From the NCBI GenBank assembly GCA_947652605.1, contig OX393583.1, forward strand, positions 9,279,222 through 9,343,221: DNA of 64,000 nucleotides, in the 5' to 3' direction. Positions 9,828-21,800 of the stretch are shown here, piece after piece. The notes below the pieces were generated by a model. That model did not search any database, was not told where the DNA came from, and worked only from the letters and a program-made list of their open reading frames with translations. The translations under genes were made by a program, and so were the position numbers. This DNA is from Elmis aenea (taxonomy: Eukaryota; Arthropoda; Insecta; Coleoptera; Elmidae). Within the stretch, counting starts at the first letter, position 1, and every line of letters begins with the position of its first letter.

Positions 9828-12800
9828 ATGGCGTTTAAAAAAGCAGTGTCGCCTAAAGTGTTTCGTGCAATTCAAAATGTTAACATTGCCGACCTTTCAA
9901 CTTGTACAGAACATGAAATAAGACCGATATTACCATGTCTAGTAAGAATGAGCCTAATATCACCTCTCGACACTTCGAAGAAATGTTCACAACAAAAAAT
10001 GGATATACTAACTCTCATATCAGGAATAGAATTAGTAAATTCAATTGTGGCTTTGTTATCGATTGATTTCCACGCATTAGAATCGGATGTCAAAAAGGAA
10101 CAACAGTTACGCCAAAAGGGTAGCACTTCACAAAGTGATTCAGTATTAATAAGCAATTTACCGAACGGTCTTGCACTTGAATATGAAAGATCTGATATGA
10201 CAAGAAGGTTACGGCTAGTACTCAGTGAACTTTTGTTTATTCAGTCGCAAACCCAAGACGATGGCGAAACAAGCACAGAACACGAATTCTACATGAAAGC
10301 TTCGGAGTTGTTCGATAATGACATTTATCTGGAAGAAATTTCGGATGTCATCTGCATAGCTTTAGCAGAATTGCCAACACTTTTAAACGTCCAAACTATA
10401 ACTGAAACGTTACTGCATGTGCGTCACGGTCCAGGTATTATCTGCAGGGTGGTCGCCAATTTTCCAGATTCGTTTCTTGAAGGTGAGAGAATTTTTTTAA
10501 ATAGTGTGTAAATTTACATTTTTCATTTATTAGTTTGTTCGAATATTATCCAACGAGGTGAAAAGCAAGAGGAAAATCCGCACAGTTCCGTTCGTTTGAA
10601 TGCCGTTTCGATGTTGTGCAAAATGAATCCGTCTCAAGCTTTAGCTGTTCGTAGCAAGTGTGTGGATCTGTGCCGAATGCCGGCACTTGCTATTACGTTA
10701 TCATTGGATCACGCAAATCAGGGCTTAGCGGTGGAATCTGAAGGAGATATGGTTGCGTTTATCTCAGGATTGCTGTTGGGAAACGATCAGAGTATAAGGT
10801 ATGTGATAATTTTTAATTGGTCGTAATTCTGTCCACAACTAAGGCTGATAATGGATTTTTGCCAGTCGAATAATCTCACACCCTATGAACTTAATTGTTT
10901 TTTACGTGGGTAATCTGTAATTTTATTAATGTTTTACGAGTTTCATCGATTAAAAACCAAAAATATTACTGACAATTGGCACTATTTTTGTTAATTTTTT
11001 TAATCAAGTGTTTGATGTATTTAAAATTTTGTTTTCAAATTAGGTAAATCATTGTTACCCATACCAGAGTGTAGCTAGCAGCCACTCTGCATAGAGCCAG
11101 CCTTACAATTAACTCCGCCTACCTAGTTCTATACTCTTCCTACCCACTTGGGAGCTATATCCTTGTCTTTCTCGAATTAAAGCAGTGTATGATCTGCTGT
11201 CAAAATTAATTATAATAAATAAAATACGTGCGCCTTATGACTTGTGTCAGCAAAAGTATTTCAGAAATAGCTTCCTTATGCTTATATTCATCTACAAAAA
11301 AAATTATAGACATGGTGATGAATGTAAACGTATGGAAACTATTTCTAAAATACTTTCGTTGACACAAGCCATGGGGACAAGTATTTTATTTATTATAATA
11401 AATTTTAACAGCATTGCTTCGAATCGAGAATGACTGATATATAGCTTTTAAGTAGGTAGGAGGAGTATAGAACCAGGTAGGCGGAGTTAATTGTAAGGCT
11501 GACTTTATAATGATGATCGGCTGCTTGCTACACTCTGGTGCTACCTATTCCAAAAAAATTTGCAAGAAGAGCTTTAATTGCAGTGTGTATCTAATTTCTT
11601 TTAGAAATTGGTTTGCACTATTTATAAGGACAGGTCAGAAACGAAAAGGCGAGGTGTCTAGTATGGCTTTACAGCAGCTGCGAGATGACCTACTGCAACG
11701 TCTGCAAAAAATTATACAGATGTCACCGGATGGCCAACTTCCAGACAGTTACGTAGTTCAGGCGTCTGCGTTGCTTCGTCTCTATTGTGCGTTAAGAGGA
11801 ATCGCTGCTATTAAGTAAGTGAGATAAAAAATTTGTACTTGAAGTTCGATGAATGCTTGAATCATTTCAGTGATTCGTTTATCGATACGAATAAGTTAAG
11901 TAAAAAAATCCTTCATTTTTTTAAGCAGGGAATTGTAAAGTGCTAAAATCTCGTCTCTTTGTCAGTTGCGGTCTTATTTATTTTGAGTTAAAGTTATTTA
12001 TATTATTAAATAAATCACTTAAACTTAAAAAGCCCAACAGTTTACTTATACAGGTACAACACCGATTTTCCGGCACTCCTAGTTCCACAGCCTTACCGGA
12101 TTAACCATTTTGCCGGACCAGCGGTAAAGCCATAAGTTAAGAATCTTACAAAATGTCAGTATCACATCCAACAAGTGCAGTGTACCTAAATAAGAGCACC
12201 TAGGATAACTCTATGTTACCCTAAACGCATTCTTCACAACGCCATCTGTGATCGCCTTGTAAACTAGTCTAGTAACGGCGGGAATTTCAAATTCCATAGT
12301 AATTTTGCCTGGTCCGTCAGTTGCCGGAAAATTGGTGTTGTGCCTGTATTATTAAACGAATCGCTTTAATAACCCAACAATTTACTTATAGTTTGTTAAT
12401 AATTGGAAGGTTTTCTGCGTTTTATACAAAATTCTGTTATTGATGTTGTGTCCAAGGTTTCAAGATGAAGAAGTGAATTCGATTGTACAGCTACTGACCT
12501 CTCATCCTAGTCCAACTCCGGCAGGTGTTCGATTCGTTTCTCTTGGTCTTTGCATGTTGATAGCTTGTCCTTCGTTGGTTTCTCAAACTGACCATGAACG
12601 TAGGAGCATTGAATGGGTAAGCGTGCATTTATGTTTTTAACACTGTATATTTGTGTCTAAAAAATAAGTTCTCGTTTGTTTTTCATGGCTAATCATATTT
12701 TATCGTTATTGTTACGACATTGCCAATTTAAAACATGAATAACTTTTATTTTAAAATGTTTATATCTGCTCATAACAGAGTTATAAAATAATCTATCTGT

Positions 12801-15800
12801 CTTGGTTGAGACATACTGTTTTGGTTTAGTTGAATATTGCTGAATAGTGTTTTATTATCTGTGTAATGAGCAATTTTTAAATTAGCTTATACAGGGTGGT
12901 CCAAATTCGATGGGATTGCATGGGTATCTTGGTTAATATTTAAGATAGAGAAACGGTTAAATTACCAAAAATGTGCAGTTTTTTGAGACAAACTCGGAAC
13001 CGTTTTCAAAAATACTCTCTCATTTCCGGTTTTCGAGTTATTGAATAAAAAGTGTTTTTTTGTCATATCTCCGTTATTGTTGTAAATATCGGAAATATTT
13101 ATGGAGATTATTTTTAGATATTTATATGTTTAAATTGATTACACTAAAAAAAAAGAAAAATACGCTCGCCGTTAAAAAGTTATGACACAAACTTACCTTT
13201 GTTTAAATGGGAACGATAGTTGGCTATGACCAATTTAAATTCCTTATTTTTTTCTCATTCCAAATATATAAGGGTCGATGTATTTATATTTAATAATACG
13301 CAAGTTATTAAGGTTTTTTAGTTTTTTTTTTCTAAGAAAATCATAGTAGGCTGTGAAAACAAAAAAAAACAAGGTGTAAGACCTTTTGAAACTCATGTGG
13401 TACAAGTTACCAAGGTTTTCTAATTTGTTGTTGAGATAAACATGTAAATATTTGAACATAAGATAACAACAACATAGTCGGAATCAGCAGTAATGTAGTA
13501 TATTGCTGTTTATCTCAAGTTCAAAAATTTTTGATGTTTATAACAACAACAAATTTAAAAACCTTGGTACCTTGTACCACATGAGTTTTAAAAGATTTTA
13601 CACCTTGTTTTTTTTTTGTTTTCACAGCCTACTATGATTTTCTTAGAAAAAAAAAACTAAACAACCTTCATAACTTGCGTATTATTAAAAATAAATACAT
13701 CAACCCTTATATATTTGGAATGAGAAAAAAATAAGGAATTTAAACAGGTCATAGACAACTATCGCTCCCATTTAAAAAAAGGTAAGTTTGTGTCATAACT
13801 TTTTAACGGCGAGCGTAATTTTTTTTTTTTAGTGTAATCAAATTAAACATAAAAATATCTAAAAATAATCTCCATAAATATTTCCGATATTTACAACAAT
13901 AACGGAGATATGACACATTATTAATATGATAAAAAAACACTTTTTATTCAATAACTCAAAAAGTGTAAATGATAGAATATTTTTGAAAACGGTTCCGAAT
14001 TTGTCTCAAAAAACTGCACATTTTTGGTAATTTAACCGTTTCTCTATCTTAAATATTAACCGAGATACCCATGCAATCCCATCGAATTTGGACCACCCTG
14101 TATTAAAAGTGACTTAATAGCTCGTCTTGTGATAACTGTACAAAAAAAGTTTTGCACCAAAGTTTTAGGAAGTGACTTAAGCTGCGAACTTTAAATACTT
14201 TTGAATATACAGGGTAGTCCATTTTTAAGAGTCGACCAATGTTACGTTTTTTTTATAGCACAGCACATCCTGTACATTTTGTAATACATTGTCTAAAACT
14301 AATTTTAAGATGAAAAAAAGTTTAATAAAAAGTCATAGGACACTAGATTTTACCAATTTTTGGAATATTTCCAAGAGTAAAGTGCTCTTTTTTTAAGAGA
14401 TACAAAAAAAATTTATTGGAAAAATTTATTTATGTATAATCTAAAAACAAGGCCAGATTTTAATTTGAACAGTCAAATTCCAATTTTTATTTTAATTAAA
14501 GAACAATGTTACGTATCGATGCGCAAAAACAAAAGACTATAGTTGAAAATAATTAAAAGTTATGTAGTAAACAGCTTTAATTCGAAACTTTTTTTCGTAA
14601 AGTTCTCGCTAGATGAGATATTGAGATGTTACGGTACTTTTTGAGTACGCTGTATTTATTAACATTCAAAGATAAATAATTTTAACGGTTATCGAATTAT
14701 CTATTAGGTTCAGTGGCTGGTCCGAGAAGAGGCATACTTCGAATCGGCGAGCGGCGTGTCGGCGTCTTTCGGCGAAATGCTACTCCTGATGGCGATCCAC
14801 TTCCACAGCAACCAACTCAGCGCCATCTGCGATCTAGTTTGCGCGACGCTCGGCATGAAAATCCCCATACGCCACAACAACATGACCCGCATGAAGCAAG
14901 TTTTCACGCAGGATATTTTCACCGAGCAAGTCGTAACGGCGCACGCCGTCAAAGTGCCGGTCACGAATAATCTGAGCGCGAACATGATGGGATTCCTGCC
15001 GATTCACTGCATACACCAGCTGCTGAAGTCCCGCGCGTTCGCGAAACACAACGTCAACATCAACAACTGGATCTACAAGCAGATCTGCGTTAGCATCAGC
15101 CCGTTACATCCAGTGTTGCCTTTGCTCGTCGAAGTGTACGTAAACAGTATTATTTTGCCTAACAGCAAAAACGTCGAGCACACGAATAAACCGTTGAGCG
15201 AAAACGAGATACGTCGCGTGTTCCAGAGCTCGATTTTCGGACAGTACTTCGATCAGCGACGGTCGATTTTCACGATGGAATTCGACGCGAGCTCCGATAA
15301 CAGAGACGTCGTCGTCAACGAGACGAGTCTGACGCCTCAGTTGCTTCTCCTGTACTATTTGCTGTTGTACGAGGACTGTCGACTGACGAACGCCCAGAAT
15401 CTCACGCTGTCGGGCCGCAAGATAAAGATATACAGCGCGGAGTTCATGTCGGAACTGCCGATCAAGTATCTCCTGTACCACGCGCAGAAAGATCAGAGCT
15501 CGTATTCGGGCCTGTTCGGCCCGCTGCTGAAGTTGCTGGCTACGCACTTCCCCCACTTGACGCTCGTCGAGGATTGGCTCGACGACATGACCATAACGAC
15601 GAGCAACAAGGACGTCTATATCAGCGAACTGTCGGTCGTCGAGGCGTTCAACGACATCGACAAGAACCCGTCGAAGTCAGCGAAAATGTTGCAGCTCCTG
15701 CTGAAGAAGGAGGGCATCGACATTTGGCCTTTCGCCGAAATTTTCACGCAGTTCGCGAAGAAAGTTTTGGGTAAAAACATACCGAGGTACCTTCAGGATC

Positions 15801-18800
15801 TGTACAAGGAAGTCTGGCTGAGGTTGAATACGGTGTTGCCGCGGCGATTGTGGGTTCTTACCGTCAAGAATTTGGTGGGAGATTTGTCGGGTCTCACGCG
15901 GATTGATGTGGCGAATGATCCCCTGCAGGTAAATATCTGATTATTTTTAACTGATCCGGCGAATTTTCAACTATCAAATATTCAACAAAAAAATGCAAGT
16001 TACAAAATCGTCAAAAACTACAGAATTTTTGGTTTTTTAAAAAATATTTTGTTATTAACGCATTTTAAGAAATCTGACAGAAACAATAGACTATCAGTTC
16101 TAATCCTAGATCATATATGAACATTTTTAGATGGCATTTGTTTTTCTGAATAATTTGGTGTGTCATTTAAATCTATTTATCCAACAGCAAAAGTTAACAA
16201 ACACATTTCTGGACGCTTAAATTAGTTAAATTTAGCAAGTCATGGAAAAAAATTTGTTTTGCCTTCAACAAACAAATGACAGCTTTCAAACTAGCCTATA
16301 CGATTGTCGATTGTTTTTTACAGTGTGCGATTGTTTTCAGATAATGCGTTGTGACGAAAGGGTTTTTCGATGTGCCCCCATCTACGCCATAGTTTTGCGG
16401 GTGCTGCGAGCTAGTTTAGCGTCATCGAGGAGTCAGTTGTTTCAGCATATGCAGTCTAATCCGAAGATAGATCACAACGGACAGGTCGTCAGTGATAACG
16501 AACGGGAAGAGATGTATCGTGCTTTGGTGGCAGCTCAAGTAAGTGTGGAAAATTATTTTAAGGTTTTGAAAAGAATTGACAAACCGTAGTTTGGTTTTTA
16601 TGTACAGGGTTTACCACTTTATTCCGACCACTCTGAGATTCTCCCTTATTTAAAGAGATAGAGTTTCAATTAAATTATCAAAAGGTTGCAAATATTGGAG
16701 CTCGATGTGTATAAATATTTATATCTTAGAAAATGCATATGTAATTTTAAATTTTATAGAAGCAATAAAAATTAAGTTTTTGCAATTCATTTAAAATGTG
16801 TAATTCTAAAGGTAAAAACAAATGACATGTGGTTGATAGGAAAATTAAAAGTTGACTATTCTTACTTTGTAACTAAGTAAGTGTGATATAAAAAAATAAC
16901 TTTTTTTTTCAATTTTTTTTTTCTCCCTCTTTTGAGCAATCTGCCCAAGGGTAATGAGCTCTTGTTGTGACACAGTTGACATTTGTAGCCTAGCTCCTGT
17001 GAAAATTGCTACCTAAATATAGTTTTTTATAGTTATGTCAGTTAATTGAAATGATTAAGTCACAAAGTTTTAAACTTTTATGTAAAAAATTAGGCAAGAT
17101 ATTAAACAAAATAAAAATCACAGAATTTCAATTTTTGCTTTTATTTAGGTAACTACATTATTCTGTCTCTTGTATTAAAAGCAGGGATGGAATAACGTTT
17201 TAAATCGTTACGTTATCATATAACGTTATTTATTATTTGTTTTCGTTACATAACGTTATAAATAACATTAAAAAAATGAATTGTTATGTTATATAACGTT
17301 ATATAACGCTACATACATTATGATATACAGGGTGGTGCTTTTTTCGATGCTCACCATTGCTATCTTGGAAACGGTAAGAGATACAAGGTCGGTTAGATCA
17401 GAGAAAAGTTGCACATTTTTATGGCGATTAAGAATCTGAAAAAAAATCCTGGACATTTTGATTCGTTTTTGATTTATTACAAAAAAACTAAAAAATGTGA
17501 TTTTAGAAAAATATTATTATTTTCCCTACCACTGACACTATTTAATTTAAACTTGGTAACTGTATGTTTTTGACCGTCCTGATATTGATGACGTCAACAG
17601 AACTTTTCTAAACCTTCTAGATTTCAAGTTGCGATAGTCAACTTTTTTATCTCTTATGGCCGCCATATTGGATTTTTACACCATCAGACAGACAAAAAAA
17701 TTAGCTTTTTAGATTGGTAACCAAGATACCTTTTTTCTTTAAAAAAACTTGTTTATTTATATGTGTAAATTGTATGTAAATGAATTAAAAAACTGACGAA
17801 CGAATGGCGACCGTCGAACGATGGCCGACGACCAACGTACGGCGACCGACGAATGACGAACGACGACTGACGAACGACGACTGACGAACGACGGCCGACG
17901 AAAGACGACTGACGACCGAAGAACGACGAACGACGACCGGCGAACGATGAACGAAGAACGACAACCGTCGAACGACGACCGGCGAACGACGGCCGGCGAC
18001 CGACGAATGACGACTGACGAACGACGACCGCCGAACGACGGCCGGCGACCGACGAATGACGACCGACGAACGACGACTGACGAACGATGAACGACGGCCG
18101 ACAAACGACGGCCGACGACCGAAGAACGACGAATGTCGAACGACGACCGGCGAACGACGACCGAAGAAAGACGACCGACGAACGACGACCGACGAACGAC
18201 GGCCGAAGAAAGACGACCGTCGAACGACGACCGACTAACGACGTCATCAAAACCAGGACGGTCAAAAACACAGTTACCAAGTTTAAATGAAATAGCGTAA
18301 ATGGTAGGGAAGATAATAATATTTTTCTAAAGTCACATTTTTCATTTTTTTTGTAATAAATCAAAAACGAATCAATATATCCAGTATTTCATTTCAGATT
18401 CTCAATGGCCATAAAAATGTGCAACTTTTCTCTAATTTAACCGATCTTGTATCTCTTACCGTTTCCAAGATAGCAATGGTGAACATCGAAAAAAGCACCA
18501 CCCTGTATAACGTTATAAAAATAATTTTTATTTGTAACTCTAAAATTATTTTTGGGATCTGTAAATGAAAATTTAAAAAATAGTACAAAATTACGTTGAG
18601 ATATTTTATGTTCATTTTAATTTCTAAAACTCAAACAAAATATTACATCTTCTGAAAATAAAAAGAACGCCATATAAAAATTTAATTTATAGAGAATAAC
18701 GATACAAAATAACTTTTAATGAAACGTTATCGGTTATTATATTGTATATAACGTTATTAAAATATCGTTACGTTATTGTATACAAAATTGTAGTTGAATC

Positions 18801-21800
18801 GTTATTATAACGTTATCGGGTATCGTTACGTTACGTTTTCCATCCCTGATTAAAAGAAATACTTATAGTAGCCTTTATAGATTATTTGAGTATTTTGAAT
18901 GGTAATTGTATTGTTTTGTTGCTGATCTTGTATAAACTTAAAAAAAAATTAGTGTCCTGTGCAATAATTATTTATTTATGTTCCCGTTTTACCGCCTATA
19001 GGCTACGCCACTGTACTGTCATTAAAACATAACCTAACAATGGTGATATGTAAGTGCTGCTATGTGTTGACTTTTTTGTGTTAAAATTTTAATAAACTGC
19101 AGCTGTAATGGAAAAATATAGTGACCGTAGGAGCAGATATAGATCTCGTAGCCGAGAAAGGAATTACAAATACAGAGATAAGTCGTATCGAGAAAAACCC
19201 AGGCATTCAGGTACGAGGAGTCGAAGCCCCGTCGGTAAAAGCATAGAACACTACAAGCATGAACTGAATAGGTTCTTGCAAGATCACACAAACATAGCAA
19301 GGATCGCGGACTTCTGGAACTTCTATGAGAAGTATCAAAGGATTCAAAGCGTCAAGAAAAAGGGTAACGAAAATGTCGACAAAGCCAAGCTGTTGAATCT
19401 CATGTTCGACAAAAAACTATCAGAGTTGCACGAAAAGTTGCCGGTTTTGGATCGACACGGAGAAAGGATGCACGTGACGCAAGACACGTTTAAAAGTTTC
19501 ACGCAGACGATTATCGTTTATCAAGATTTTCAACAGAAGACGAAGTTTGCTAAACTCAAAAAGCTACGACAGACCCAACAAGACTTGCCGATAGCTCAGT
19601 ACAGAGCGGAAATTATCAAAACGTTAAAGGAATGCCGTGTTTTATTAGTGGCCGGTGATACGGGCTGCGGAAAATCGACCCAAGTCCCGCAGTACGTTTT
19701 GGAAGCCGGCTACACCAAAACCGTTTGCACGCAGCCGAGACGAATCGCATGCGTTTCGTTGGCGAAAAGAGTCTCGTTCGAAACGTTGACGGATTTTAAA
19801 ACTACGGTCGGTTATCAGATACGGTTTGAAAAAACCAAACGGAGCGACACCGCGATCGTGTTCATGACCGAGGGCTTGCTGTTGCGGCAGGTTGCCGAAG
19901 AAGAAACGATAAACGCTTACGATGTGATAATCTTGGATGAAATACACGAACGACACTTGTACGGCGACTTCCTCATAGGAATCATGAAGTGCATGTTACA
20001 TAAAAGAGACGATTTCAAGTTAATTCTGATGTCGGCCACGATTAACATTCAATTGTTCAAAGATTATTTCGCCGAGGAGAGTATAAGTGTGTTGGAAGTT
20101 CCCGGACGTCTTTACCCGATCGAGATTCAGTACAAGCCGATCATTAAAGACCCCTACGAGCGGAAGCGTGATAAATTCGATTGCACGCCGTATCTGCAGA
20201 TCATACAAATGATCGACGATAAATTCCCACCACCGTGCAAGGGAGATTTGTTGGTTTTCTTGAACGGCTTCGCGGAAATATCGTCGCTAGCGGATGCCGT
20301 CAACGAATACAGCCAGTTCAAGAAGAACTGGATCGTCTTGCAGCTTCACAGCACGCTGTCCATAGAGGACCAAGAGAAAGTCTTCGATTATCCGCCGGAC
20401 GGCGTCCGCAAGTGCATCATTTCTACCAACATCGCGGAAACTTCGGTCACGATCGACGGCATACGGTTCGTGATCGACTCGGGCAAAGTCAATCGGATGA
20501 TGTACCACACGATCGGCGGCATTAATAAACTGATGGAGACGTGCATCTCTCAGGATAGCGCGAAGCAACGGGCCGGACGTGCTGGTCGTACAGGCCCCGG
20601 AACGTGTTTCCGAATGTATTCCGAAGATGACTTCGCGAATTTCGACGCTTTCACGACGGCCGAAATCCAGCTGGTGCCGTTGGAGTCGCTGCTCCTGCAC
20701 ATGATTTCGTTGGGCTTGACCGATATCACAAATTTTCCGTTTCTGGAAAAACCCGCGGATAAAGCCATCGAAGAGAGTGTAGAGAAATTGAAATTCTGCG
20801 GGGCCCTAACTTTGGACAAAGAGTATTTGATGCTAACGTCGCTCGGTGAATCTTTGAGCAAGCTCCCAGTCGATTTGGTTATCGGTAAGATGCTCATAAT
20901 GTCGACGGTTTTCGGAAACGTTACTTCCGTACTTGCGTTAGCGTCGTTATTGAGCGTCCAAAACCCTCTGACGCAACAAGCCTATCGCAACCCGCACACC
21001 TACGACGCCCGAAGACCCCTGGAATCCAACCACGGTGACCCCATAACGCTCCTAAACTTATACAAGGAGTGGCTGATGATCAAGCAAGACACGGCCCCCG
21101 TAGCGAGCTCGTCGAAACAGAAAGAAAACTCACGACACTGGGCCAAGAAACGGGGACTCGAGGAACAACGATTCTACGAAGTATCGAAGTTAATCGAACA
21201 ATTCAGGGACATACTGGAGGACGCGAACTTGTTGCCGAAAGGGCCGGAACTCGAGTTGTCGAGCAACGAGAGGTCGATCAGACACGGGGAGTTAAAACAA
21301 TTGAAAACGCTGCGTCGCAATTTGAAGAATGAGTCTCGTTCGGTGCAACGTAAACAGCTGAAGTACGACACGTTTAGCTTCGATAATGAAGATGAGGATG
21401 CTCGAAAATTGGATGTCCGTGATATCGAGTTTCGAATCACGAACGACTACAAACGGCTACAAAAATTGCTCGACGAAGCTTCTCCCGACAGCTATAAGGA
21501 CTTGACGATGTTAAAACTGATATTAACGAGCGGATTATACCCGCAGGTCGCAGTGGAGGACGAATTCAACTCGTCTAAAAGCGTTTCCGAACGTTTGTAT
21601 CACACTAAGAATAAAAATTTCGTGTTTCTGCGTCCGCTGAGCTGTTTCACGATGAAGCCGGAAATTTTGGAGCTGCACAACGATGACATCGAAGTCCCAC
21701 CACCGGGCTACTTCAGTCGACGGCCGATCAGCCGGAAACACCAGATCTTGCTGTACCAGTCGATATTGGAAACGAAAAAAGTTTATCTGGTCAACGTTTT

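Larger units (their letters stand above)
17182..18848. mobile_element. hAT-type MITE with nested mariner-type element
   Basis: The ends are CAGGGATGGAA... and ...TTCCATCCCTG. Flanking 8-bp duplications ATTAAAAG lie at 17174-17181 and 18849-18856. The hAT part is full of ATAACGTTAT motifs on both sides. Between the two halves sits the TA-flanked element 17328-18505. Confidence 0.87.

Noticed and set aside
9828..10511. Separate short genes for each INTS2 exon-sized frame
   Set aside because: All nine pieces join in phase into one continuous INTS2 protein.
14710..15774. Long frames antisense or offset to INTS2 exon 5
   Set aside because: They are shadows of the GC-rich coding exon; the true frame continues in phase from exon 4 into exon 6.
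16606..16660. Another CAGGGT-ended element in INTS2 intron 6
   Set aside because: TACAGGGTTTACCAC has no recognisable inverse partner before 17182, so borders cannot be supported.
17753..18364. 203-codon minus-strand frame and several plus-strand frames rich in Arg/Ser/Asp
   Set aside because: All are readings of the 7-bp GACGAAC repeat inside a MITE. A stop-free heptamer leaves every frame open.
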